The notes: generated by a model from the sequence alone, not told the origin. A DNA stretch of 64,000 bases from Alicyclobacillus acidiphilus NBRC 100859 (GCF_001544355.1 NZ_BCQI01000013.1:25837-89836); one strand, 5' to 3'; positions 33,500 to 43,020 are shown, counted from the stretch's first letter. Numbers and translations: made by a program.

Positions 33500-34657
33500 T
33501 CATGGCTCGAAACGTGCCTTTGTATATCCCTGCCCTGTGGATTCATCATCGTCGCCAATCGGGACTTCGATCCGGAAAGTGGTCAGTTCGTCGTCCGATT
33601 CACATCGGATGATCCCGCCATGCTCGTGAATAATGTTGCGACAGACATACAAGCCGATACCAGTACCCAATGCTTTACTTGAAACAAAAGGCTCGAAAAT
33701 CGTCGATATCATTTCCTTCGGGATCGGCGGTCCACTATTGGAAATTTGGATCATCAACTGATTGCCTGCGCGATATCCCTTGATGATCCGCTTTACCGGG
33801 GATGCCGACAACGCGTCTAGCGAATTCATAATGATGTTGATCAAAACCTGCCGAAATTCATCTCGATAACCAAGGAGATAAAGCGAATCGTCGATCTCCC
33901 GTTCTATACTCACATTGGTACTCACGATCATGGGATAAAGGAACTCCAGAGTTTCGTCAAAGAGGTGCCCAATCCGAAATGTCTCTCTTTCTTTCCTATC
34001 GACGCCCTTCTTCGATATCAGTAAAAATTGTGTAATCCTAAACTTCAATTGCTCTAATTCTTTGGTCAAGATATCGATGTATTCAAGAGAAGGGTACTTG
34101 CTTTGCAGAAGCTGAACGAAGCCAATCACAGATGTCAGAGGATTTCGAAACTCATGAACAAAGCTTGAAGACATTTGTCCAAGCAGTGTCAACTTATCCT
34201 TGTGGGTCTGTTCAATAAACGAAGATTGCTCCGATATCTGTTGATTTTTGAGTTCTGTGTAATGGAGAACTGCGAAGTACAAAAACCGATCGAACAAAGC
34301 GTTGATTGTGTGAATGATGGGCGTAAGTTCGCGGATCGTGAACCCCGTCTCAACCAGGCAATCGAGAATTTCGCTTCTGCCAATCGTAACATTGTAAACA
34401 AACTCGCCGATATTCACATTCGCTTCAAGACGCTCAGCCGACACTCTTTGCGCGAACTGCAAAATTCTTGCGTCGTTGATTTGTCTTCCGGACAAGTACG
34501 CAATCACCACATCAAGCATACGAGTTCCATTCACGATGATGTGGTCCTTGAAACGGTCATTTGAGTCAATCATGACTTGACTCATCCAACTTTCAAGCAG
34601 ATATTGACGCTTCGCGTCTAGATAATGTGCAACTTGCTTGGCGACCGCACTATCCAC
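33500..34657 (-). CDS. orphan sensor histidine kinase
   Basis: 385 residues without membrane segments. Residues ~1-165 are an uncharacterised helical input region. HisKA has the H-box SSSFVHEFRNPLTSVIGFVQLL (~190), and HATPase_c has IIMNSLDAL (N box), ISNSGPPIP and TGIGLYVCRNII (G2). The layout recalls sporulation phosphorelay kinases of Bacillus, but no cognate receiver is adjacent. I take the GTG at 34657, 6 nt after GGAGGA; the ATG two codons earlier touches the ribosome site. It is divergent from the LuxR-type gene, with an inverted repeat (34819-34844) in the shared region. Confidence 0.82.
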   Translation of the reverse strand: MDSAVAKQVAHYLDAKRQYLLESWMSQVMIDSNDRFKDHIIVNGTRMLDVVIAYLSGRQINDARILQFAQRVSAERLEANVNIGEFVYNVTIGRSEILDCLVETGFTIRELTPIIHTINALFDRFLYFAVLHYTELKNQQISEQSSFIEQTHKDKLTLLGQMSSSFVHEFRNPLTSVIGFVQLLQSKYPSLEYIDILTKELEQLKFRITQFLLISKKGVDRKERETFRIGHLFDETLEFLYPMIVSTNVSIEREIDDSLYLLGYRDEFRQVLINIIMNSLDALSASPVKRIIKGYRAGNQLMIQISNSGPPIPKEMISTIFEPFVSSKALGTGIGLYVCRNIIHEHGGIIRCESDDELTTFRIEVPIGDDDESTGQGYTKARFEP

Positions 34658-34818
34658 GATCATTCCTCCAGCAACCAAGTCGACCTTCTTGTGGAAACAA
34701 AACATGAATCAAAATATTCCAAATACCATCCAAGCTAAAATGTATACAGATGAAGAGCAAAATTGCACTGGTAAATCAATCCATGATAGGCTCCCCGATT
34801 CGTTTCAGACGGCATTCA

Positions 34819-34844
34819 GATAGGTTGTGTAGGTTATACCTATC
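34819..34844. repeat. inverted repeat between kinase and LuxR-type genes
   Basis: GATAGGT (34819-34825) and ACCTATC (34838-34844) with a 12-nt spacer, in the divergent promoter region. It is a candidate operator for the LuxR-type protein. Confidence 0.4.
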
Positions 34845-34941
34845 ATCGCTGGACCATGAACGTCGTATGGTGTACATACATGGTATGCAACCCACAAACG
34901 AAGCGATCTGATGCGACTGGCTAATGCCTGGAGGAATGTAG

Positions 34942-35400
34942 ATGCCCGACGATGATGCAGAACGCGCATCCCAAGGACCAAGTCAAAAAGTTCAACTCAT
35001 CCTCCAATTTGTGGTGGAAAACGAAAGCGAATCGATCAAAAAAGAGATTATCGTCGATATCAGCCCCACGATCGAAGAGCAGATGCAAGATCAGAATCCT
35101 TTTCGAATCATTAACACGTTGACAGCGGCAGTTCTCAAAGTCTTCAGTGCGACGTCATCTTCCGATGAAGCGTCGGTGTCCGAACCTGTAGTGCACGAAC
35201 CGAAGAAAGTCGACAGCTCCATGGCCTTCACCCCTCGCGAACTGGAGGTGCTCCACTATTTGCTTACCGGAGCGACCAACCAGGAAATCGCGCAGTCGAT
35301 GGGAATATCATCAAACACGGTCAAATTCCACATCAAAAATGTCTTCCGTAAGCTGCATGTCAAAAACCGCGTGGAACTGGTCGGCAAGTTCACACATTGA
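34942..35400 (+). CDS. LuxR/GerE-type HTH regulator without receiver domain
   Basis: 152 residues. The N-terminal ~90 residues (VQLILQFVVENESESIKKEIIVDI, an acidic middle) match no domain I know and lack receiver-domain aspartates. Residues ~95-150 are a GerE-type helix-turn-helix: FTPRELEVLHYLLTGATNQEIAQSMGISSNTVKFHIKNVFRKLHVKNRVEL. GGAGG precedes the ATG. It is divergent from the histidine kinase, which suggests one regulatory locus, but phosphotransfer to this protein is unlikely. Confidence 0.82.
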   Translation: MPDDDAERASQGPSQKVQLILQFVVENESESIKKEIIVDISPTIEEQMQDQNPFRIINTLTAAVLKVFSATSSSDEASVSEPVVHEPKKVDSSMAFTPRELEVLHYLLTGATNQEIAQSMGISSNTVKFHIKNVFRKLHVKNRVELVGKFTH

Positions 35401-35418
35401 TTGAAATCGGGTCACAGG

Positions 35419-35427
35419 TTATCCACA
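35419..35427 (+). promoter_or_regulatory. isolated perfect DnaA box
   Basis: TTATCCACA, the consensus DnaA box, 19 nt after the LuxR-type stop codon. No cluster of further boxes or dnaA/dnaN genes is near, so it is not an origin; it may be chance or a DnaA-titration/regulatory site. Confidence 0.35.
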
Positions 35428-35519
35428 ATACCTACCCAGGTGGAGAGTTATCGCAGCCATCCCCGAGGTCTACCCTGAAAGTGTAGGAAATGACCTTTAC
35501 ACGAAGGGGCTGGATAAAG

Positions 35520-35792
35520 ATGAGCGCACCTCTCTATATGTATTTCATCGTTTTCGCGAAGCTCTTCATTCTGGGACTGGCGTTAATCGGCGGCGTTCCT
35601 TTGCTCGAACGACGCGTCGAGAAGCAAGAGGAAGAAATGGGTGGAGTGACGCGTATCGTCAAAAAAGGATCGTGGCGCTACGTGGAGTACGTGGGTACAG
35701 ATCACCACGAGCCGACCAATCAGCCAATACATGTCGATCAGCAACCGGCACAAACTTTTGCTCGTCAACTGCCTAAGGTAGAATACCATTGA
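35520..35792 (+). CDS. small single-span membrane protein, 90 aa
   Basis: An N-terminal membrane helix (APLYMYFIVFAKLFILGLALIGG), then a charged cytoplasmic stretch (ERRVEKQEEEMGG), a WRYVEYVG segment and a polar tail. AAGGGG lies 10-12 nt before the ATG at 35520; another ATG at 35490 has a ribosome site too close. No family is recognised. The sulfite-oxidase-like gene follows after 47 nt on the same strand. Confidence 0.55.
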   Translation: MSAPLYMYFIVFAKLFILGLALIGGVPLLERRVEKQEEEMGGVTRIVKKGSWRYVEYVGTDHHEPTNQPIHVDQQPAQTFARQLPKVEYH

Positions 35793-35839
35793 CGCATTGA
35801 GTGCAGTTGAACGTTGATGATATCGCGAGGCGTATCTAC

Positions 35840-36409
35840 ATGTCGAAAACACGCGGCGCACTGCCACCTGGACAAGTTCAAACGAACAAGTTCCCAGCGA
35901 TTCATACCGGGCCGATCCCCACCGTCGATCTCCATTCGTGGCGTTTTCGCATCTTTGGAATGGTGGACCAAGAAAAATCCCTGACTTGGGATGAACTGAT
36001 TCAACTGCCCCGGTACGACACAACAAGCGACGCTCATTGTGTCACCACTTGGACATACGCCGACAATCACTGGGAAGGCGTTGCATTTCACACTGTGATG
36101 TCGATCGTCGACGTTCTTCCTGAAGCCAATTTCGCACTCGTTCACGCTGAAAACGGATATTCAGTCAGCCTGAACATCGATGATTTATTGCGCGAAGGTG
36201 TTATGCTCGCTTTCAAACACAACGGCGAGACTCTGTCGCCAGAGCATGGCTTTCCTGTCCGTCTCATTGTTCCGCACCTGTATTTCTGGAAAAGCGCGAA
36301 ATGGGTAACGGGCGTCGAATTCTTGGCCGAGTACAAGCCGGGTTTTTGGGAACAACGCGGATACCATCCGCATGGGGATCCGTGGTCGCAGCAACGCTAT
36401 CGCGAATGA
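35840..36409 (+). CDS. yuiH: sulfite-oxidase-like molybdopterin protein (YuiH-like)
   Basis: 189 residues of the oxidoreductase molybdopterin-binding domain: FRIFGMVDQEKSLTWDEL, the metal-ligand region DAHCVTTWTY with its conserved Cys, AFKHNGETLSPEHGFPVRLIVPHLYFWKSAKWV, and GYHPHGDPWSQQRY at the end. The length matches B. subtilis YuiH and the bacterial single-domain family, whose natural substrate is uncertain. GCGAGGCG precedes the ATG at 35840. It is convergent with the FGE gene that ends the organosulfur cluster; sulfite detoxification after sulfonate cleavage is a possible, unproven link. Confidence 0.8.
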   Translation: MSKTRGALPPGQVQTNKFPAIHTGPIPTVDLHSWRFRIFGMVDQEKSLTWDELIQLPRYDTTSDAHCVTTWTYADNHWEGVAFHTVMSIVDVLPEANFALVHAENGYSVSLNIDDLLREGVMLAFKHNGETLSPEHGFPVRLIVPHLYFWKSAKWVTGVEFLAEYKPGFWEQRGYHPHGDPWSQQRYRE

Positions 36410-36484
36410 ACTGCTCGCGCGGCGTAACCGACCCATCCACCTCGATCATCCAGGTCCAACCTACGTGAGGCCAGATGCCTTCAT

Positions 36485-37450
36485 CTAGATGTCCTTCACG
36501 CAGCGAAAGCCAATATTTCCCGTGCTGCTGTCCGGAGTATTGGAACTGCGTGCCGCCACGCGATATCGATTGCAATATGAGTGATGGCACAGATGGGATC
36601 CGCCCTTCGTCACTCTCGCGACGCCGTGATCGGGCCCTGTCGGATTCTCCCTAGGCCCATGGACGTGAAATGTTGCGCTAAACCAGTCGGCGCACCATTC
36701 CCATACGTTTCCGCAGACGTTGTACAGCCCATAGCCATTGGGCTGGAACGATTTTGCGGGCGCTGTTCCAAGGTACCCATCCGATCCGTCGTTCGTTTGA
36801 GGAAACTCACCTTGCCAAATGTTGCACATATGCTCTCCGTTTGGCGTCAATTCGTTTCCCCAGGCAAACTTCCGCCGCTCCAGTCCGCCCCTGGCGGCGT
36901 ATTCCCATTCCGCTTCTGTCGGCAGCCGCTTGCCTGCCCAGTTGCAATAGGCCATCGCGTCATTCCAGGATACGTGAACCACTGGATGGTCCATTCGATT
37001 CGCGATGTCGGAGTCCGGCCCGTCTGGATGCCGCCAATCTGCTCCGTCCACGCGCCACCACCAAGGAGCATTCTGAACGACTTGGCTCACGCGCTTTGAC
37101 ACCCCGGATGAGACAAACTGATAGAACACGAACGACCATCCGAACCGTTCCGCCTCCGTTTGATAGCCCGTGTCCTCGACAAACTGCAGAAATTCGCGAT
37201 TTGTCACGGCGCATGCATCGATATAAAACGACTTCACAGCGACTTTCCGAACAGGCCCCTCCCCATCCCTCGGGAAGCCTTCTCCATCCTCCGCGCCCAT
37301 CCAAAACTCACCGGATGGAATGAGAACCATGCCTTCGTAATGATCGTCGATCCGCTGAGATGAACGCGGAATCGGGGCTCGCGCCACAGGTTCATTTGTC
37401 TCGACCAAATACGGCTTGCCTGGCATACAGCAAGGGCACTGATTTTCCAC
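36485..37450 (-). CDS. formylglycine-generating enzyme (sulfatase-modifying factor)
   Basis: 321 residues with a complete FGE/SUMF1 domain: MVLIPSGEFWMGAEDGEGFPRDGEGPVRKV, SWNDAMAYCNWAGKRLPTEAEWEYAARGG, NVCGNVWEWCADW, and GGSHLCHHSYCNRYRVAARSSNTPDSS containing both active-site cysteines (LC...YC). Genuine FGEs oxidise the Cys of CxPxR in sulfatases to formylglycine with copper and oxygen. It has no signal peptide, matching a cytoplasmic client. It starts with GTG after AGAGGAGT. It is the last gene of the sulfatase/ABC cluster and its CFPSR-containing sulfatase lies two genes upstream. Confidence 0.92.
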   Translation of the reverse strand: MENQCPCCMPGKPYLVETNEPVARAPIPRSSQRIDDHYEGMVLIPSGEFWMGAEDGEGFPRDGEGPVRKVAVKSFYIDACAVTNREFLQFVEDTGYQTEAERFGWSFVFYQFVSSGVSKRVSQVVQNAPWWWRVDGADWRHPDGPDSDIANRMDHPVVHVSWNDAMAYCNWAGKRLPTEAEWEYAARGGLERRKFAWGNELTPNGEHMCNIWQGEFPQTNDGSDGYLGTAPAKSFQPNGYGLYNVCGNVWEWCADWFSATFHVHGPRENPTGPDHGVARVTKGGSHLCHHSYCNRYRVAARSSNTPDSSTGNIGFRCVKDI

Positions 37451-37501
37451 AGTAACACTCCTCTCTGCTCCACACAGGGCAATTGTAAAAATTCGCTTAC
37501 T

Positions 37502-38104
37502 TTACGTCCCACTGAACGCCTTCAGCCAAACGGGCAGAGTGTGTTCCCCGTGCAACATGTCCAAGCTGTTATCACGGTTGATCACCAAGGTCGGATAGGT
37601 GTATGGAACATACTTGGACTGATTGGGATCGAGCAAATAATAGACTTGAAACGACTTCAAGTGAAATGCCTGCAACTCCTGCTGCTCGAGGTGAACAGCC
37701 TCGTTCAACGTGGTACCCGGCTTAAATCCCATACTGACGATCAGCGGTTTTTGCACCAACTTGCTCCAGTTCCGGTTCAACAGGACAAGTGTCCGCTGGC
37801 AATGTGGACACCAATACGCCTCGAACAACAAAGGATCCTTCGACGCGTCGAGGGTTATTTTGCGCCCCGACGCGTCGTATACGGCGACGTGATCGTAGAT
37901 CGCCGGATTCGCTTGCGTTGGATCAAATGTGGAAACAGGCTGAACCCTGTCCAACGTGAGTTCATTTCGAAACGGAAGATTGGCCGAACTGGAAGTTCGG
38001 GCAACCCCCACCAATTCGGAAACGGATCGCCATCCAAGAACAATGAAGCCTACCGCCAGCACGACGACGAATCCAACCGTACGTATACGGTACCCGGTGC
38101 GCAT
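37502..38104 (-). CDS. membrane-anchored thioredoxin-fold protein (CPHC)
   Basis: 200 residues. An N-terminal anchor helix (~7-28) is followed by an extracytoplasmic region with FEAYWCPHCQRTLVLLNRNWSKL: a CPHC redox motif in a thioredoxin-like fold, then LVINRDNS and a C-terminal helix. The ATG at 38104 has AAGGAG 8 nt upstream; a GTG three codons earlier overlaps that site. It sits between the sulfatase and FGE genes in the same orientation, but its predicted outside location makes a direct role in cytoplasmic FGE chemistry doubtful. Confidence 0.75.
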   Translation of the reverse strand: MRTGYRIRTVGFVVVLAVGFIVLGWRSVSELVGVARTSSSANLPFRNELTLDRVQPVSTFDPTQANPAIYDHVAVYDASGRKITLDASKDPLLFEAYWCPHCQRTLVLLNRNWSKLVQKPLIVSMGFKPGTTLNEAVHLEQQELQAFHLKSFQVYYLLDPNQSKYVPYTYPTLVINRDNSLDMLHGEHTLPVWLKAFSGT

Positions 38105-38150
38105 ATACGCCACTCCTTACACGCCGCATGGCCCCTTGATTGGGGCACAA

Positions 38151-39641
38151 TCATCGGACTCTGCCTGTTGCTTCATCAACCGGAAACGCCTCTGGGTGTC
38201 TCGCCATCAAGTCCTCCGCCGCCCATTCACGTCCCGTTTGGCGCAAAAATTCGACATACGATCGCGCATGTTCCGGACGGGCGTGATGGGGTCCGCCTTC
38301 GTGAATCACTGTCCACAGCGGATCGACATCGTGTTTCATGGAGAACATCATGTCATCGTGCCATTGATTCAGGTAATAGACTGCCTCTTGGCAGATATCG
38401 CGGCGTGATTCGGCCAGGTTGTGTTGTTCAAAAGGGTCGTCGGCCAGATTAAACAACATCTCCTTGGGGAACGGATGAAATCCATCGTGGTAGGTTCGCA
38501 CGTACAACCAACGGTCGAAGCGGACGCTTCGCTGGCAAACGTGCGCACATTGAGAAATGACCAAGAAATCGCGACCACTCTCGTCGGCATTGCGCAAGAC
38601 CGGCGCGTAGCTTTTTCCATCCCACGACGGTGCGGGAGCAACGCCGAACATCTCCGCCAACGTCGGACCAAGGTCTAAGTGGTAGTGGAGACCCTCGTCC
38701 ACGTGCCCGCGAGCTTGGCCAGGCCAGCGAACGACCATCGGAATCCTGCATGTCGCTTGATCCGCCGTTCCGTGCTCGCCATAAATGCCGAGTTCACCTT
38801 GGTTCTCGCCGTGATCGGCCGTGATCACGACGATCACGTCGTCGAGTACCCCTTTTGACCTGAGAGCGGCGAGAATGGTGCCGATTTGATCGTCCACATA
38901 ACGGATGCCGCAGTCGTACCCGTCAATCATTCTCCGCAGCCCTTCCCTACCGAGAATCTCTCCCGGGTGCCTTGGGTACTGCGGATGCTCCTGGTTGTCA
39001 TACATGTTGATTTCATGTGGGCCATGCGGACCATAGGAATTGAGGTGCGATTGGAGCACCTGCTCCGTCAGCCATTCCGGCAGCGGATCGTTCTCAAATG
39101 GGTTCCCATATTCAAGAGGCACGCGATAAGGCGTATGCGCGTCCCAGTAGTTGACATAGAGGCACCAATTGTCCTTTATCGCGTTGTCATCAATCCACTT
39201 GAGGACGGTCGGCGTCACTTCCTCGGCAGACTCCATACCGCTTCGGCCGGTATTGTAAATCTCGTTGAATCCAGCGTAGAACGTCCATGACGAGTGCCGT
39301 TCCGCAAACGGACTCACCAATACCGTCTTAAAACCGACTCGTCGTAAAAATGCGGGCAGACTCTGGAACGCGAGCGTATCTTTGAACCCTCGATCCACCC
39401 CGTCGTGGCGAACGTCTGCAGCCGTTCCGCCGTGGCCCACCACCCCGTTGTGAATGCCAAAACGCCCCGTCATCAGAGCGGTTCTCGAAGGGAAACACGG
39501 CGCGTCCGAAGTGTAGTAGTTTTCAAAGCGCACACCCTGTGCGGCAATTTCGTCGATATGCGGCGACGTATTTCGATGATACCCATAGCATCCCAAATGA
39601 TCGGGGCGCACAGAATCCAAATCGAAAACCAACATCCTCAT
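38151..39641 (-). CDS. cytoplasmic Cys-type sulfatase
   Basis: About 496 residues of the sulfatase (alkaline-phosphatase-like) family. VFDLDSVRPDHLGCYGY holds the first metal ligands; YTSDAPCFPSRTALMTGR contains the CxPxR motif whose Cys becomes formylglycine; VVITADHGENQGELGIYGEHG supplies further Asp/His ligands. No signal peptide is present, so it acts inside the cell. A GAGGTGAT ribosome site precedes closely spaced ATGs (39644, 39641, 39635). It lies 43 nt after the MalG-type permease and just before the Trx-like and FGE genes. The substrate is probably a sulfated sugar imported by the ABC system. Confidence 0.9.
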   Translation of the reverse strand: MRMLVFDLDSVRPDHLGCYGYHRNTSPHIDEIAAQGVRFENYYTSDAPCFPSRTALMTGRFGIHNGVVGHGGTAADVRHDGVDRGFKDTLAFQSLPAFLRRVGFKTVLVSPFAERHSSWTFYAGFNEIYNTGRSGMESAEEVTPTVLKWIDDNAIKDNWCLYVNYWDAHTPYRVPLEYGNPFENDPLPEWLTEQVLQSHLNSYGPHGPHEINMYDNQEHPQYPRHPGEILGREGLRRMIDGYDCGIRYVDDQIGTILAALRSKGVLDDVIVVITADHGENQGELGIYGEHGTADQATCRIPMVVRWPGQARGHVDEGLHYHLDLGPTLAEMFGVAPAPSWDGKSYAPVLRNADESGRDFLVISQCAHVCQRSVRFDRWLYVRTYHDGFHPFPKEMLFNLADDPFEQHNLAESRRDICQEAVYYLNQWHDDMMFSMKHDVDPLWTVIHEGGPHHARPEHARSYVEFLRQTGREWAAEDLMARHPEAFPVDEATGRVR

Positions 39642-39683
39642 CATGATCACCTCAGCGAGATTGATAGGAGTGCCGTTCGAGCA

Positions 39684-40529
39684 CTATTTCGAAGTCAGCA
39701 CGATTCCTCTCAGCACGTATTTCTGCGCGAAAAAGAAGACCAAAATAGGAACCAGGGCGACGATGGTCGACACGCCCATCAACTGATTCCAAGGCGTGCA
39801 GTCGCAACTGCTGGTGAAGGCGGATAATCCGAGAGACAAGGTGTACTTGGAATTGCTGTTGATGTAAATCAGCGGGCCGAGAAAATCGTTCCAGGCCGCC
39901 TGAAAATGAAAGATAAACGCGGTCGCGACAGCTGGTTTGGCGAGCGGCATGGCAATTCTCCAGTACAATCCAGGAAATCCGCAACCGTCGATTCGGGCCG
40001 CTTCAAACAATTCGTTGGGTATACCCGCAAAAAACTGCCGGAAGAGAAAAATGAGAAACGGCAGCCCAAACCAGGCAGGAACAATCAGCGGATAGTAGGT
40101 ATCGATCCAACCTAGGTGCTTAAATAATAGATACTGTGGGATCATCACCACAGCATAGGGGATCATCAACCCACTCAATACGCAGACAAACAGGATGTTC
40201 TTCCCGCGAAACCGCAGCCTGGCAAATGCGAAGCCAGCCAAAGACGAAGACAGGACGCCGCCGATCGACGATAGAACTGCGATACACGCGGTATTGAAGA
40301 AATAACGAACAAACGGCAGGACCGTTAGTCCCTTCAAGTATCCTTCGAGCGTGAATGGATGCGGCATCAAGCTTGGCGGATATTGCGAAATCTGATTGTT
40401 GCTCTGCAGGGATGCCGACAGCATCCAGATGGCCGGGAAGACCATAATCAAGGCGCCAACGACAGTCACAAGGATCATGACCCACCGCGCAATCGGTTTT
40501 CGCGCAGAGATCGCCGGATTCCCTCTCAT
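39684..40529 (-). CDS. carbohydrate ABC transporter permease, MalG type
   Basis: 281 residues, six membrane helices, with the EAA loop EAARIDGCGFPGLYWRIAMPLAKPA that contacts the ATPase. The family (MalG/UgpE, CUT1) moves oligosaccharides, polyols or related sugars. The ATG at 40529 follows GGGGGAGGT and overlaps the stop of the MalF-type gene by ATGA, so translation is coupled. No ATPase gene occurs in the window; CUT1 systems of Firmicutes often share an MsmX-type ATPase. Confidence 0.92.
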   Translation of the reverse strand: MRGNPAISARKPIARWVMILVTVVGALIMVFPAIWMLSASLQSNNQISQYPPSLMPHPFTLEGYLKGLTVLPFVRYFFNTACIAVLSSIGGVLSSSLAGFAFARLRFRGKNILFVCVLSGLMIPYAVVMIPQYLLFKHLGWIDTYYPLIVPAWFGLPFLIFLFRQFFAGIPNELFEAARIDGCGFPGLYWRIAMPLAKPAVATAFIFHFQAAWNDFLGPLIYINSNSKYTLSLGLSAFTSSCDCTPWNQLMGVSTIVALVPILVFFFAQKYVLRGIVLTSK

Positions 40530-41479
40530 GACTCCGTACCTCCCCCGTAATAGACCCACCGAGCGGATGTTTTAAAGATGGCCGCGGTGAGGGCGAGAAT
40601 GACAAGGAACATAATCCACGCTTCCGCAGACGCCATCCCCATATGGAACGATTGAAACGCGTTTTGGTAGATTGACAGCGAGTACAGATATGTAGCGTAG
40701 TCCGGACCGCCGTCCGTCATCATGTACGCTTGCACAAACGTTTGAAACGCGCCGATGAGACCGAGAATCAGATTCAACAGGATTTGCGGCGAAAGCATCG
40801 GGAGCGTGATGTGCCGAAGCTTCGTGAACAATCTCGCTCCATCGATATCCGCTGCCTCGTACAGTTCATCCGGAATCGACTGCAACCCGGCGAGGAAAAT
40901 CAGCATCGACGATCCGATGCTCCAAACACTCATGATGATGAGACCGCTCAGCGCCCAACGCGGATCGCTCAACCATTGCGGACCATTGATGCCAAACAGT
41001 TGATGCAGTGCGGCATCGAGAACACCGGTCCGCGGAACGAACAAGAACATCCACAACATCGACGTCGCCGCCATAGGTAGGACATTGGGGATATAGTACA
41101 GAGTTCGCAACACTTTCATGCCTGGAATTCGGAGGTTCAAGAGCATGGCGACCAAGAGTCCGAGCACCAGTTGAATGACAACTGTTGCGATTGCATAAAT
41201 CACAGTGACCCGAACAGACGTCCAAAACAATGGGCTGTGGAAGAGAAATGTGTAGTTTTGGAATCCAATAAATGTGGGAGGAGACAGCACGCTGTAGTTG
41301 GTCAAACTGTAGTACGCGGATGCAATCATCGGATAAACCGTCAGAACGGCAAATCCAACCAACCACGGAGAAATGAAGAGGAGAAACCACCGCGCCTCCA
41401 ATCTCCGCTGCAAGCCCGCTCGTACCCTTTTTCGGCTGACTGGTCTAACGCCAGTTTCGACCGACATTCCCACTCTCAT
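40526..41479 (-). CDS. carbohydrate ABC transporter permease, MalF type
   Basis: 317 residues with six or seven membrane helices and the EAA loop EAADIDGARLFTKLRHITLPMLSPQ. The start is among several ATG/GTG codons; 41479 is preferred because GAGG lies 5-8 nt upstream, and 41467 is the alternative. Operon order is SBP2, MalF, MalG, then sulfatase, with small gaps or overlaps. It forms the transmembrane heterodimer with the MalG-type protein. Confidence 0.92.
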   Translation of the reverse strand: MRVGMSVETGVRPVSRKRVRAGLQRRLEARWFLLFISPWLVGFAVLTVYPMIASAYYSLTNYSVLSPPTFIGFQNYTFLFHSPLFWTSVRVTVIYAIATVVIQLVLGLLVAMLLNLRIPGMKVLRTLYYIPNVLPMAATSMLWMFLFVPRTGVLDAALHQLFGINGPQWLSDPRWALSGLIIMSVWSIGSSMLIFLAGLQSIPDELYEAADIDGARLFTKLRHITLPMLSPQILLNLILGLIGAFQTFVQAYMMTDGGPDYATYLYSLSIYQNAFQSFHMGMASAEAWIMFLVILALTAAIFKTSARWVYYGGGTES

Positions 41480-41559
41480 CACCTACCTCACAGGATAGGC
41501 GGTCACAGCCGCCTATCCCGATTCATGTTGTTTACAATTCTGCGCGAGCTCCAAGCGGG

Positions 41560-42936
41560 TTACGGCTGAAGATACTGTTGCCACGCGTTTTGCAGATTTT
41601 GCAGTCCCTTGGTGGCGCTCTCCTGACCGTTCCAAACAGGCGCCATCACCTGTGTATAGGCATTGGCGAAGTCCGTAGAATCGTTGATCAGGTTGGATGG
41701 ATCGGGAATATCTTTCTTCAGGCCGCCTTCAAACACGTTCGTGAATGCAGTGCGACTCATATCGATTCCCGGAATACTAAACACCTCGTTCTCCCATTTC
41801 TTGAAATCAGCCGCGTTTCCTAACGGAGGATTGTCTTTCGCCAGTGTGATGAGCTCCTGCTGTCCGGGACCAAATATCGCATATTCAAGCAGCTCGGCTG
41901 CCAGTTTCGGGTTGGCGCTCGATCTCGACACATAAAACGCGTTGTCCTCTCGCTGCGCGGTATCCACACCTTTTGGCCCGTATGGGAATGGAGCGATCGC
42001 CCATTTGAACGTTGGTTTCGCCACAGCAGCCTGTCGCTCCAACCAACCGCCTGCCACAACATCCATCCCAATCTTTCCGGTAAAGAACGGATTGCCGAGC
42101 GCAGACATCGCGGTTTGCTGACCCATCGACGGCGACACATGATATTTGTTCATCAGGTTCGCGAGCCAAGTGGTCGATTGAACCATGCCTGAAGTCGTGG
42201 CATAGGTCGCTGTCACAGGTGTGCCTTTGTACGCGCTTGAATCTTGCGGCCCTCCCTTGTCGTTGAATGGGTCAGCCCCCCATAGCCAAGCGAACGAACC
42301 AAACGCAAACGAGCTTGGACTAAACAACGCCCCCCAGACGGCCGTTTTCGGATTGGACACGTTGTGGGACAGTTTTTTGGCGTCATTGAGCACCGTTGTC
42401 AGATTCCATGACTTGTCGCTCCAATTCGTTGGTGGCAGGGGCACTTTGTACTTTTTAAAGAGATCGACGTTATAGACAATGAAATTTGGATTGCTGTTCC
42501 ACGGAACGCCGACGACTTCTCCTTGATAGGAGAACTCCGTCTTGTAACTGGCAGGAATCTTGGTCAAGTCGCCTGCTGCTTTCAAGTAGGGTGTCAAGTT
42601 GAGCGCCAAATTGTGACTCGTAATGGTATAGACCCCAGTATTCTGCCAATCGGTGAACACATCCGGAGTTTGATTCGAGGCGACAAGCGTGAGCAGTTTT
42701 TGTCCGTACGCCGTACTGCCTGGCGTGATCAGCTTGATGGTAACACCTGGGTGCGCCTTTTCAAATCCTTTGACGACAGCGTTCCCCCAACTATCAATCA
42801 AAGGGTCTTCTGGCAGCATCCAGGTCAAAGTCGTCGTTGTGGCGGCTTGAGCCGTGATCGTTCCAAACGGGACAACAAGTCCAGCTGAAAGCATTCCGGC
42901 AGTTGAAACCAGTATCGCCCTGACGGAGGTTTTCAT
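41560..42936 (-). CDS. sugar-type extracellular solute-binding protein 2 of the organosulfur cluster
   Basis: 458 residues. A signal peptide ends AQAA (cleavage near 31), and the mature protein starts TTTLTWMLPEDPLIDSWG, the CUT1 binding-protein pattern (family 1). It is clearly paralogous to SBP1 (PGSTAYGQKLLTLVASNQTPDVFTDW versus PGSTAYNEKLLTMVAAGQTPDIFTDW). No lipobox Cys is seen, so anchoring is unclear. The ATG at 42936 begins MKTSVRA, with AAGGG 12 nt upstream; a TTG at 42945 would be better spaced. The leader contains a terminator and a motif shared with SBP1. Confidence 0.9.
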   Translation of the reverse strand: MKTSVRAILVSTAGMLSAGLVVPFGTITAQAATTTTLTWMLPEDPLIDSWGNAVVKGFEKAHPGVTIKLITPGSTAYGQKLLTLVASNQTPDVFTDWQNTGVYTITSHNLALNLTPYLKAAGDLTKIPASYKTEFSYQGEVVGVPWNSNPNFIVYNVDLFKKYKVPLPPTNWSDKSWNLTTVLNDAKKLSHNVSNPKTAVWGALFSPSSFAFGSFAWLWGADPFNDKGGPQDSSAYKGTPVTATYATTSGMVQSTTWLANLMNKYHVSPSMGQQTAMSALGNPFFTGKIGMDVVAGGWLERQAAVAKPTFKWAIAPFPYGPKGVDTAQREDNAFYVSRSSANPKLAAELLEYAIFGPGQQELITLAKDNPPLGNAADFKKWENEVFSIPGIDMSRTAFTNVFEGGLKKDIPDPSNLINDSTDFANAYTQVMAPVWNGQESATKGLQNLQNAWQQYLQP

Positions 42937-42973
42937 CTTGATCAACATCCCTTTCCAAGTATGTACCCACGAC

Positions 42974-43020
42974 AAAAAGAGGCGCCCAAATGCCCACATG
43001 CGTGAGCATTTGAGAGCCTC
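42974..43020 (-). terminator. leader terminator upstream of SBP2
   Basis: GAGGC/GCCTC (43016-43020 with 42979-42983) and CAAATGC/GCATTTG (43006-43012 with 42987-42993) form a stem with an internal loop; on the minus strand five T follow (plus-strand A-run 42974-42978). Its 5' arm overlaps the shared leader motif. Confidence 0.75.

Noticed and set aside
35419..35427. Perfect DnaA box as a replication origin
   Set aside because: Single box, no other boxes clustered, no dnaA/dnaN/rnpA nearby and no AT-rich unwinding element.
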